The translations under genes and the position numbers were made by a program. The notes under the pieces were generated by a model. The model was given only the letters and a program-made list of their open reading frames with translations. It had not been told where the DNA came from and ran no database searches. Source: Cellulosimicrobium protaetiae (GTDB lineage: Bacteria; Actinomycetota; Actinomycetes; Actinomycetales; Cellulomonadaceae). Taken from it: a DNA stretch of 64,000 nucleotides. Where the stretch lies: positions 4,567,596-4,631,595 of the forward strand of contig NZ_CP052757.1 of NCBI RefSeq assembly GCF_009708005.2, written 5' to 3'. This document shows, in pieces, positions 26,166 to 33,774 of this stretch. How positions within the stretch are numbered: position 1 is the first letter of the stretch; each line of letters opens with the position of its first letter.

Positions 26166-27077
26166 CTAGGACGCGCCACCGACGCCCTCCACCGCCGGCG
26201 TGCGCGCCTTGATCACCTCGAAGATCGCGGACCAGTTGTCCCGTCCGTGCCCGGCCGCGAGCGCCCGCTCGTAGTGCGACAGGATCGCGCGCGGGAGCCC
26301 CGTGTCGACGCCGAGCTCCTCGCTCGCCCCGAGGATGTGCGCCGCCGTCGCGCCCATCATCGTCGCGGTGCTGAGGTGGCCGGGGTGCTCGCCGGTCTCG
26401 AACTCCGTGCCCGGCGCCGTTCCGTCGTCGATCATGGCGGGTGTCGAGGCGAGCGTGGCCAGCGCCTCCGGGACGAACCGCGTGGGCGGGACCCCTGCCG
26501 CCTGCGCGAGCGCGGCCGCGTGCGCGACGCCCGACAGCGCGGTGAGGAACACGTCGAGCTGCGCCTGGTACAGGAGCTGCGCGAGGCCCGGGTCCTCGCC
26601 GAGGTAGCGGGGCGCCCCCAGCAGCGCGAGCGTGGCCTCGTGCTCCCGGAAGGCGGCCTCCGGGCCGCTGTAGTACACGTACGCGTCGGCGGTCCCGACG
26701 CCCGGTGCGGGCGTCATGACGCCACCCGTGACGAGCGTCGCGCCGCGCTCGGCCACCCACCGGGCCGCGGCGCGCGTCGTCCCGGGGGTGTCGGAGCTCA
26801 GGTTGACGACGGTGCGGCCCCGCAACGCGGCCACGGCCGGGCCGAGGACGTCGTACATCGCCGCGTAGTCCGTCAGGCTCAGCACGACGAGGTCGCTCGC
26901 CGCCACCGCCGCGGCCGGCGTCGCGGCGAGGACCGCGCCCTCGGCCACGAGCGCGTCGGCGCGCGACGGCGTGCGGTTCCACACCGTCACGGGGTGGCCC
27001 GCGGCGAGCAGCGTGCGGACCATGGCCTGGCCCATCGGGCCCAGGCCGACCAGGGTGACGGGGGTGGGGGTGCTCAT
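26166..27077 (-). CDS. NAD(P)-binding imine-reductase-like dehydrogenase 1
   Basis: This 303-residue enzyme belongs to the 6-phosphogluconate/3-hydroxyisobutyrate dehydrogenase superfamily. It has the Rossmann motif LVGLGPMGQAMVRTLLAAG with the cofactor-selecting VWNRTPSRA (Arg suggests NADPH) and an imine-reductase-type helical C-domain (LLYQAQLDVFLTALSGVAHAAAL). The conserved Lys of true hydroxyacid dehydrogenases is not apparent, which fits imine or dehydroalanine-type reduction. The ATG overlaps the stop of the upstream homologue by four bases (ATGA), so the pair is translationally coupled. Confidence 0.85.
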   Translation of the reverse strand: MSTPTPVTLVGLGPMGQAMVRTLLAAGHPVTVWNRTPSRADALVAEGAVLAATPAAAVAASDLVVLSLTDYAAMYDVLGPAVAALRGRTVVNLSSDTPGTTRAAARWVAERGATLVTGGVMTPAPGVGTADAYVYYSGPEAAFREHEATLALLGAPRYLGEDPGLAQLLYQAQLDVFLTALSGVAHAAALAQAAGVPPTRFVPEALATLASTPAMIDDGTAPGTEFETGEHPGHLSTATMMGATAAHILGASEELGVDTGLPRAILSHYERALAAGHGRDNWSAIFEVIKARTPAVEGVGGAS

Positions 27078-27988
27078 CGGGTTCCTCCTGCGGTGACGGG
27101 GTGGGCGGGGGCGGGCTCGGGGGTCCGGATGCTCTCGACGACGCGCGCGAACCCGTCGCGCCCGTGGCCCGCCTCGACCTGACGGCGGATCAGCGTCTGG
27201 ACCGCCGCGACGACGCCCGGCGCGAGCCCGGCCTCCTCGCTCGCCCGGACCATGTCGGAGAGGTCGGAGAACTCGAGGCTCTGCTGGCCGGGGGCGTCGT
27301 AGTCGCGACGGTCGATCACGTCGGCGTAGTCCGCGAGCTCCGCCGTCATCGCGGCGAGCCAGGGCGCCGCGCGACGCGCGAAGTCGCCCGCGCTCACCCC
27401 CGCCGTGCCGACCATCGCGACTCCGTGGAAGAAGCCCGCGAACATCGCGTACATGCCTGCGAGCAGCGCGAGGTCGTAGAGCGGCGCGAGGCCGGGGTCC
27501 TCACCGAACCACGTGCTCTCGCCCCACGTGTCGAGCACGGGACGGGCGGCGTCGAACGCGGCGCGCGACCCGCTGTACAGGACCTCGGCCCCCGGCCCGC
27601 CGATCATCCCGGGGACGGCCATGATGCCGCCGTCCAGGTAGGTCACCCCGTGGGAGCCCGCCCAGGCGGCAAGCTCGCGCGACTCCTCGGGCGTCGTCGT
27701 CACGAGGTTGACGAGCGTCCGGCCGGCGAGCGCGTCGGCGACGGGATCCAGCGTCTGGTGCACCGACGCGTGGTCGAGCAGGACCGCGACGACGAGCGGC
27801 GACGCGGTGACGGCGTCGCGCACCGACACGGCCTCGCGGGCGCCGCCCGCGACGAGCGCCCCGGCGCGGCCGGGCGTGCGGTTCCAGACCGTGGTCGGGT
27901 GCCCGGCGACGACGGTCGCCGCGGCGAGCGCGGTTCCCATCGCGCCGAGCCCCAGCACGGTCACGGGCAGGTCGGCGGGTTCGGGCAC
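27074..27988 (-). CDS. NAD(P)-binding imine-reductase-like dehydrogenase 2
   Basis: This 304-residue homologue of the downstream gene has VTVLGLGAMGTALAAATVVAGH as Rossmann motif and VWNRTPGRA for cofactor selection. The helical signature LAPLYDLALLAGMYAMFAGFFHG is canonical for imine reductases. The GTG start at 27988 is chosen because GGAGG lies at the right distance (minus strand, 27993-27997). The divergent HxlR regulator is the likely controller. The two enzymes may form a heteromer or act on related substrates; relatives reduce cyclic imines, but natural substrates are mostly unknown. Confidence 0.87.
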   Translation of the reverse strand: MPEPADLPVTVLGLGAMGTALAAATVVAGHPTTVWNRTPGRAGALVAGGAREAVSVRDAVTASPLVVAVLLDHASVHQTLDPVADALAGRTLVNLVTTTPEESRELAAWAGSHGVTYLDGGIMAVPGMIGGPGAEVLYSGSRAAFDAARPVLDTWGESTWFGEDPGLAPLYDLALLAGMYAMFAGFFHGVAMVGTAGVSAGDFARRAAPWLAAMTAELADYADVIDRRDYDAPGQQSLEFSDLSDMVRASEEAGLAPGVVAAVQTLIRRQVEAGHGRDGFARVVESIRTPEPAPAHPVTAGGTR

Positions 27989-28162
27989 GGGTCCTCCAGG
28001 TGGGTGTCGGTCGCTCCGGCGGCCCGACGTCGCGGACCGCCTCGGCACCAGCCTCACGGGCGCGGGACCGCCCGGGAAGAACGCACTTCGAGGTGGGGTT
28101 CTTACCTCAGGGTGAGCGTGCAGGTCACGGCGGTCACCGGACCGGAGACGAAGGAGCCGACG

Positions 28163-28609
28163 ATGACCACGACCTCCCCCACGACCGCCGTCCGTGCCGG
28201 CGGGACGCGCACGACCCCTCCGCCGTCACCCCGCCAGGGCCCGTACGTGTGTGGTCTCGACGCCGCGATGGACGTCGTGAGCGGCAAGTGGAAGGCGCTG
28301 ATCCTCTGGGAGCTCGAGGAGCACGGCGTGCGCCGGTACGCCGAGATGAGGCGCGGCCTGCCGGGGGTGAGCGACAAGGTGCTCGCGCAGCAGCTCCGCG
28401 AGATGGAGGCGGACGGCCTGCTGGTGCGCGAGGTGTTCCCCGAGGTGCCGCCGCGCGTCGAGTACTCGCTCACCGAGCACGGCAGCGCGCTCAACACGGC
28501 GCTCGGCGCGCTGGGCGACTGGGGCCAGGACCGCATCGAGCGCCTCCAGGCACCCGCCCCCGCCGAGACGGCGGGCGGCCGTCAGGGTTCGGGGTGGAGG
28601 GCGTCGTAG
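28163..28609 (+). CDS. HxlR-family regulator
   Basis: This 148-residue winged-helix regulator reads CGLDAAMDVVSGKWKALILWEL, then YAEMRRGLPGVSDKVLAQQLREMEADGLLVREV and PRVEYSLTEHGSALNTAL. The Cys near residue 30, just before the first helix, is the position used as a redox or aldehyde sensor in HypR- and QorR-type proteins. It is divergent from the imine-reductase pair and is their probable regulator. The ATG follows AAGGAG. Its last 28 bases overlap the 3' end of the convergent MFS gene. Confidence 0.9.
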   Translation: MTTTSPTTAVRAGGTRTTPPPSPRQGPYVCGLDAAMDVVSGKWKALILWELEEHGVRRYAEMRRGLPGVSDKVLAQQLREMEADGLLVREVFPEVPPRVEYSLTEHGSALNTALGALGDWGQDRIERLQAPAPAETAGGRQGSGWRAS

Positions 28610-29901
28610 CGCCAGAACCGGCGCTGCGACCGGATCACCAGCCACAGCACGACGACGCACGCCACGCCGCCCGCGACGGCGGCCCAGGCCTCGCCGACCC
28701 ACGTCGCCTGGGCGCCGAGCACGAGCTCGCCGAGGCGCGGCCCGCCCGCGACGACGACGATGAACACGCCCTGGAGGCGGCCGCGCATGTCGTCGGGCGT
28801 CGCGGTCTGGAGGATGGTCTGGCGGAACACGGCGCTCACCGCGTCGGACGCGCCCGCGAGCGCCAGGGCGACGCTCGCCGCGATCACGCCGCCTACGAGG
28901 ACGGTCGTCGGGGTGGTCGCCCCGACCCCGACGAGCACGAGGCCGAACAGCACGATCGACACCCCGTACGCCGTGACCGCCCAGACGATGACGCGGCCCT
29001 GCCAGCGCACGCGCGACAGCCCGCCGGAGAACACCCCCGCGAGGACGGCCCCCACCGCGAACGCGGCGGTGAGGACGCCCGTGGTCGCCTCCCCGCCCCC
29101 GAGGAACACGACGCCCGCGGCGGGCAGGAGGACGCGCGGCGACGCGAGCACCATGGCGGCGAGGTCGACGAGGAACGTCGTGCGGACGTTGGGCTGCGTC
29201 GCGAGGTACCGCAGGCCGTCGACGACGGAACGCCACCCCACGCCCCGACGGCGGCGACCGGCCGGGGCGGGCCGGGGCGCGTCGTCGGCGGTCAGGGGCG
29301 GGATGTCCGGGAGCCGCCACACCGCCCACAGGGCCGCGGTGAAGAGCACGGCGTCGATCGTGTACGCGACCTGGTAGCCCCACAGCGCGACGAGGAACGC
29401 GCCGCCCAGCGGGCCGACGGTGAGCGCGACGTTCCACGCGATCGTCTGGAGCGCGTTGGCTGCGGGCAGGAGCCGGGGTTCGACGAGGCGCGGGATGATC
29501 GCCGTGCGCGCGGGGTTGTTGATCGCGAACGCCGCCGACTGCAGCGCGACGAGACCGTAGAGCACCCCGACGGAGTCCAGGTGGAACCACGCCTGGAGCG
29601 CGAGGAGCGCGGTGACGACCCACAGCGCCGTCGAGGCCGCGAGGGCGACCTTGCGCCGGTCGTACGCGTCGACGAGCGCGCCGCCGTAGAGCCCGAGCAC
29701 GACGAGCGGCACGAGCGCGCAGATCCCGAGCACGCCGACGGCGAGCGACGAGCCCGTGAGCGCGTAGACCTGGAGGCCGACGGCGACGACGGTGAGCTGC
29801 GAGCCGAGGTTCGAGATCCCGAGCCCCCACCACAGGCGGCGGAACGGCGGGGAGACGCGCAACGGCGTCGTGTCGGCGAGAAGACCGTTGACGCGGGCCA
29901 C
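28582..29901 (-). CDS. MFS transporter (enterobactin-exporter-like group)
   Basis: The 439-residue protein has about twelve membrane segments (for example LGSQLTVVAVGLQVYALTG and VGVLGICALVPLVVLGLYGGALVDAYDRRKV, the motif-A region). INNPARTAIIPRLV and PDDMRGRLQGVFIVVVAGGPRLGELVLG are typical of the EntS/MFS_3 group, whose members export siderophores or drugs. The GTG at 29901 is 8 bases after TAGGCT (minus strand, 29910-29915). A longer frame exists but would place the -10 box inside the gene. Its 3' end overlaps the HxlR gene by 28 bases. Confidence 0.83.
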   Translation of the reverse strand: MARVNGLLADTTPLRVSPPFRRLWWGLGISNLGSQLTVVAVGLQVYALTGSSLAVGVLGICALVPLVVLGLYGGALVDAYDRRKVALAASTALWVVTALLALQAWFHLDSVGVLYGLVALQSAAFAINNPARTAIIPRLVEPRLLPAANALQTIAWNVALTVGPLGGAFLVALWGYQVAYTIDAVLFTAALWAVWRLPDIPPLTADDAPRPAPAGRRRRGVGWRSVVDGLRYLATQPNVRTTFLVDLAAMVLASPRVLLPAAGVVFLGGGEATTGVLTAAFAVGAVLAGVFSGGLSRVRWQGRVIVWAVTAYGVSIVLFGLVLVGVGATTPTTVLVGGVIAASVALALAGASDAVSAVFRQTILQTATPDDMRGRLQGVFIVVVAGGPRLGELVLGAQATWVGEAWAAVAGGVACVVVLWLVIRSQRRFWRYDALHPEP

Positions 29902-30007
29902 GGTCGCTGAGCCTACGTCAGCGCTGCCACACCCTGCGGCCGACGAGCGGCGGGGCACCCCGTCCGTGCGATCCTGGGCGATCCCTCCGGACCCCGGAAA
30001 GAAACAT

Positions 30008-30035
30008 GGAACCCCTGCCGCCCTCCGCTGCGTCT
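30008..30035 (+). promoter_or_regulatory. ECF-type autoregulatory promoter
   Basis: GGAAC (30008-30012) and CGTCT (30031-30035) are spaced 18 bases apart, matching the -35 and -10 elements recognised by group IV sigma factors. The sigma gene starts 60 bases downstream, so self-activation is likely. Confidence 0.7.
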
Positions 30036-30095
30036 AGCACTCGTGAGGAACCGACGTCGGCCGGAGTGCCGAACGCAGCAGGGGGGCGGTCGGGC

Positions 30096-30665
30096 ATGAC
30101 CGACGTCGCGATCGACCGGGCGGACGCGCCCCACGTGCGGGTCGTGCGCGTGGGGCAGTCCGCCGAGGAGCGCTTCACCGAGTTCGCGCGCGCGAGCTCC
30201 GCGGACCTCTACCGCTTCGCGTACCTGCTGTGCGGCGACGCGCACCGCGCGCACGACCTCGTCCAGCTCGCGCTCGAACGGACGTTCCGCGCGTGGTCGC
30301 GGGTCGGGGACGGCGAGCCGTTCGCCTACGCGCGGCGCGTCGTCGCCACGGCGCGCATCGACACATGGCGGCGGACGCGACGGGAGGTCTCCGTCGAGCA
30401 CGAGACGCTGGCGGGACTCGAGCGCCGGGGCACGACCGACCCGTCCGGGGTCGACGACCGCGACCGGATCGTGCGCGCCCTGCTCGCCCTGCCAGTCAAG
30501 CAGCGGCGGGTCGTCCTCCTGCGCTACGTGCTCGACCGGTCGGAGGCCGAGACCGCCGCGGAGCTCGGCATCGCCGTCGGCACGGTCAAGTCCACCGGGT
30601 CCCGGGCGCTGGCCCGCCTGCGCACCCTCGTGGCCCCCGAGAACGGAACGGAGAGACAGCGATGA
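30096..30665 (+). CDS. SigE-family ECF sigma factor
   Basis: This 189-residue RNA polymerase sigma factor has region 2 ASSADLYRFAYLLCGDAHRAHDLVQLALERTFRAW and region 4 ALLALPVKQRRVVLLRYVLDRSEAETAAELGIAVGTVKSTGSRALARLRTL. The phrase YLLCGD and the KST in region 4 are typical of the actinobacterial SigE-like (SigM-related) family. The ATG at 30096 is preferred over the one at 30006 because the latter lies just before the ECF promoter elements at 30008-30035. A GGGGGG sequence precedes 30096. The stop overlaps the next ATG, so it is coupled to its membrane partner. Confidence 0.9.
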   Translation: MTDVAIDRADAPHVRVVRVGQSAEERFTEFARASSADLYRFAYLLCGDAHRAHDLVQLALERTFRAWSRVGDGEPFAYARRVVATARIDTWRRTRREVSVEHETLAGLERRGTTDPSGVDDRDRIVRALLALPVKQRRVVLLRYVLDRSEAETAAELGIAVGTVKSTGSRALARLRTLVAPENGTERQR

Positions 30666-32014
30666 GCACGACGCCCGAGCCCTCGGCGGTCGAGGAGACC
30701 GAGGTCGTCGCCCGCGTGCGCGCGGCGCAGGACGCGGTCGAGGTGCCGTCGACGCTGGACCCCGACGCCCTCGCGCACCGCGCGGTGCGGCGCGTGCGCG
30801 TCCGCCGGACCACCCTCGCGGCGGGCGGGTCGACCGCCGTCGTCGGCGTCCTGGTCGCCGCCGTGGCGTTGTTGCCCGGGATGCTGCCCCGCGGGTCCGA
30901 CCTCGCCCTGACCGTGCCGCCGGCGCAGACCGCCGCACCGGTGGAGCCGACGGCGGACCCGGTGCCCGACGCGACGCCGGAGCAGCCCGAGCAGCCCCTG
31001 CGCTACCTGCCGGTCGGCGACGGCGAGCTCCCGGAGCTGCCGGGCGTCGAGCACGGCGTCGCCGAGACGCACCACTCGGACTACACGATGCAGGGCGGTC
31101 TCACGTACACGCTGCCGCCCGGGGGGTGGGAGGTCGACGGCGAGGCGTTCGGCGGGCCGTCGTCGGTCACGTGGGACGCCCCGAAGTACTGGAACATCCC
31201 GGGGTCGGAGATCCCCGCGGACGCGGTCCCGCCACCCATGAACGACTCCGGGGCCGTCCTGACGATCGACGTCGACCCCGGCGCCGCATCGTGGGCCGCC
31301 CCGGCCAGGGACTCCGGGGCATGGACGGTCGAGATCCCCGGCGCGGACTTCGTCGCGGTGACGCGCGGCCCGTCCGACGACCCGGGCCTCGCCCGCTGGG
31401 AGGCGCGCGTCCGGTACGCGGCCACCGGCACGGGGTGGACGGTCGTCCTCGAGTTCACCGACGACGAGGTGGGCGACGAGCTCGCACGCGCCTTCCTGGG
31501 CAACCTGTGGTTCGAGCCCGACGGAGCGCCGGAGTGGTTCAGCCCGACGTACACGTATCCCGAGGTCGGGGTCGTCGTCCCCGGAGCTCCGGCGGGGTGG
31601 CAGCCCGCCTCCACCGAGAACCTCAGCTACGCCGTCCCGCCGGGGTGGACGTCCCGTGACGTCGAGGGCAACTTCGGACCCGGGGTCGAGTGGTCCGGCC
31701 CGCCGGTCGACGGCGCGCCGTCCGACGTGCGCTGGAACATGTTCGTCCAGGTCGGCGGGACGGGCACGAGCTCGTTCAGCACCGCGGCGGACCAGTTCCA
31801 CCCGCAGACCGTCGTCGTTCCGGGAGCCGACTTCGCCCAGGTGCTGGCGAGCCAGGGCCCGCACTGGGCGGTCGACGCCGTCCCCGCCCTGAGCGCGGAC
31901 GTCCAGCTCCACGGCGAGCACGGCGGCCCGGACGTCCTGCTCTCGATCACGCTCCCCGGCGACGAGGCGGGGCTCGAGACGCTGCGCGGGATCCTCGGGT
32001 CGTTGCAGTTCTGA
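30662..32014 (+). CDS. Membrane-anchored partner of the sigma factor (probable anti-sigma), duplicated domain
   Basis: This 450-residue protein has a cytosolic N-terminus (about 55 residues) and a single transmembrane helix (STAVVGVLVAAVALLPGML). A Pro/Glu-rich stalk leads to a large extracytoplasmic region made of two related domains: one running LTYTLPPGGWEVDG ... EIPGADFVAVTRG ... LGNLWF, the other LSYAVPPGWTSRD ... VVPGADFAQVLAS ... LRGILGSLQF. Gene order and overlap (GATGA) with the sigma factor are typical of anti-sigma factors, but no zinc-binding HxxxCxxC motif is seen. Function as anti-sigma factor is inferred from position and topology. Confidence 0.75.
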   Translation: MSTTPEPSAVEETEVVARVRAAQDAVEVPSTLDPDALAHRAVRRVRVRRTTLAAGGSTAVVGVLVAAVALLPGMLPRGSDLALTVPPAQTAAPVEPTADPVPDATPEQPEQPLRYLPVGDGELPELPGVEHGVAETHHSDYTMQGGLTYTLPPGGWEVDGEAFGGPSSVTWDAPKYWNIPGSEIPADAVPPPMNDSGAVLTIDVDPGAASWAAPARDSGAWTVEIPGADFVAVTRGPSDDPGLARWEARVRYAATGTGWTVVLEFTDDEVGDELARAFLGNLWFEPDGAPEWFSPTYTYPEVGVVVPGAPAGWQPASTENLSYAVPPGWTSRDVEGNFGPGVEWSGPPVDGAPSDVRWNMFVQVGGTGTSSFSTAADQFHPQTVVVPGADFAQVLASQGPHWAVDAVPALSADVQLHGEHGGPDVLLSITLPGDEAGLETLRGILGSLQF

Positions 32015-32024
32015 CCCCGAGGCG

Positions 32025-32987
32025 TCAGGCCGTCCCCGCAGCTTCCTCGGCGTCGTCCGCGCCCACGTCCGCCGCGCCGTCCCGTGCGTCCTCCTCGCCC
32101 CAGGCGTCGGCGTGCCGGTGCGGGTGCCCGGGAGGCGGCACGTAGCCCGGGTGCGGACCGGGTGTGAGGTAGGTGCGCGCGAAGAACAGCGACGCGGCGA
32201 GGTCCTCGCGCCGCTCGGCCGCGGTCCGGGCGCGACGCGTCGAGATCTCCACGACGACGTCCCCCGTCCACCCGCGCCGCACGAGCTCCGCGAGGACCTG
32301 GTCGCACGGCTGGTCGCCGCGCCCCGGGACGAGGTGCTCGTCCGTGATCGACGACGACCCGTCCGCGAGGTGCACGTGCGCGAGGCGCCCGTCGAACACG
32401 TCGAGCAGCGCGAGCGCGTCCTGCTGCGCGACCGCGGCGTGCGAGAGGTCGAGCGTCACGTGCTCGTACCCGTGCTCGGACGGGTCCCAGCCCGGCAGGT
32501 ACGCCTGCATCTCGCGCTTGCGGCTGCGCCACGGGTACATGTTCTCCACCGCGATGGTCACGCCCTCGGTCTCGTCGAGCTCGCCGACGAGGTCCTCGAA
32601 CTCGCGCGCGTACCGGTACTGCCACCGGAACGGCGGGTGCACGACGACGGTGCTCGCCCCGACCTCCTGAGCGAGCTCGACGGTGCGCCGGAGCTTGGGG
32701 CCGGGCGAGCGCCCCCACACGCGCTGGCTCACCAGCAGCGTCGGTGCGTGGATGCTGCGGATCGGGACGTCGTGCTCGGCGGAGAGCCGCCGGAGCGCCG
32801 TGGCGTCCTGGGTCGTCTCGTCGGACCACACCATGACCTCGACGCCGTCGTACCCGAGGTCGGCCGCCGCCTCGAAGGCGTACGGGGCCTTGCGCGGGTA
32901 GACGCTGGCCGTCGAGAGCGTGACGTGGATGCGCTGCGCCTCTCCCGCGGACGGGGAGGGCGCGCGCGGCGGCGTCGCGTCGGACAT
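32025..32987 (-). CDS. Sugar phosphate isomerase/epimerase-type TIM barrel
   Basis: This 320-residue protein belongs to the AP-endonuclease-2-like TIM-barrel family that includes xylose isomerase-like epimerases. Strand-end metal ligands appear in HPPFRWQYRYAREFEDL, VTIAVENMYPWRSRK, VTLDLSHAAV, AHVHLADGSS and VVVEIST (His, Glu, Asp, His, Glu order). The C-terminus is a disordered His/Asp/Ala-rich tail. The ATG at 32987 is 7 bases after TAGGGT (minus strand, 32995-33000), a leaderless arrangement. It follows the bacteriocin ABC genes on the same strand but has its own promoter. Confidence 0.82.
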   Translation of the reverse strand: MSDATPPRAPSPSAGEAQRIHVTLSTASVYPRKAPYAFEAAADLGYDGVEVMVWSDETTQDATALRRLSAEHDVPIRSIHAPTLLVSQRVWGRSPGPKLRRTVELAQEVGASTVVVHPPFRWQYRYAREFEDLVGELDETEGVTIAVENMYPWRSRKREMQAYLPGWDPSEHGYEHVTLDLSHAAVAQQDALALLDVFDGRLAHVHLADGSSSITDEHLVPGRGDQPCDQVLAELVRRGWTGDVVVEISTRRARTAAERREDLAASLFFARTYLTPGPHPGYVPPPGHPHRHADAWGEEDARDGAADVGADDAEEAAGTA

Positions 32988-33083
32988 GCCGGTCACCCTA
33001 GACCCGTCCGCTGTGCCCCACACCCAGCGGGCCTCGAGACGTGGAGATCGCCCCTCCCGTCGGGACCCGCGCACGTCGGAGCA

Positions 33084-33716
33084 TCAGCCGATCCTCACCT
33101 CGTCGGAGCACGCGTCGACCACGTGGCGGGAGTGCGTCGCGACGAGGACCGCCGCTCCCCCGGCCGCGAGGTCGCGCAGGGCGTCCAGCACCATGTCCGC
33201 GTTGACCTGGTCGAGCGCGCCGGTCGGCTCGTCGGCGAGGACGACCGTCGGCGCCTTCACGAGCAGTCGCGCCAGCGCCACCCGCTGCTGCTCGCCGCCG
33301 GAGAGCTGGTACACGGGCACCTGCTCCATGCCGTCGAGGCCGACCCGCTTCAGGGCCTCGTCGAGACCGAGCCCCGGCCCACCCCGGTGACCGGGCGCCC
33401 GCGCGATCTGGAGGTTCGCCCGGACGGACGCGTTCTCCACCAGGGCGTAGTTCTGGAAGAGGTAGCCGAGCGTGTCACGGCGGAAGCGGCGTGCGCCGGC
33501 GGGCCGGAGGCGGGTGATGTCCCGGCCGTCCACCGTGATCGACCCCGCGGAGACCTTCTCGAGGAGGCCCACGCAGTTGAGCAGGGTCGACTTCCCCGAG
33601 CCCGACGGCCCGGTGAGCGCGGTCATCTGCCCCGGCTCGACCACGAAGGAACGGTCGGCGAAGAGCACGCGGCTGCCGAAGGACTTGGTGACGCCCTCGA
33701 CGACGACGGACGACAT
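33084..33716 (-). CDS. ABC transporter ATPase of the bacteriocin operon
   Basis: This 210-residue ATP-binding subunit has Walker A GPSGSGKSTLLN, Q-loop LFQNYALVENASV, signature LSGGEQQRVALARLL, Walker B VVLADEPTGALD and H-loop THSRHVV. It is of the LolD/MacB type (lipoprotein and peptide export or immunity). It lies 58 bases after the large permease gene in the same direction. In lactococcin-972-type clusters such an ATPase with an FtsX-like permease gives export or self-immunity. Confidence 0.93.
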   Translation of the reverse strand: MSSVVVEGVTKSFGSRVLFADRSFVVEPGQMTALTGPSGSGKSTLLNCVGLLEKVSAGSITVDGRDITRLRPAGARRFRRDTLGYLFQNYALVENASVRANLQIARAPGHRGGPGLGLDEALKRVGLDGMEQVPVYQLSGGEQQRVALARLLVKAPTVVLADEPTGALDQVNADMVLDALRDLAAGGAAVLVATHSRHVVDACSDEVRIG

Positions 33717-33774
33717 GGCGGGTACCTCTTCTCGTTGGCGTCCGACGGCGCCGGGCGCCGGCGAACGGGTCAGG

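Noticed and set aside
28226..29833. Long open frames antisense to or out of frame with real genes (many throughout, for example here and at 4656-7034 upstream of frdB)
   Set aside because: At this GC content stop codons are rare in alternative frames. These frames give Arg/Ala/Pro/Gly-rich proteins without motifs, opposite genes with clear family signatures.
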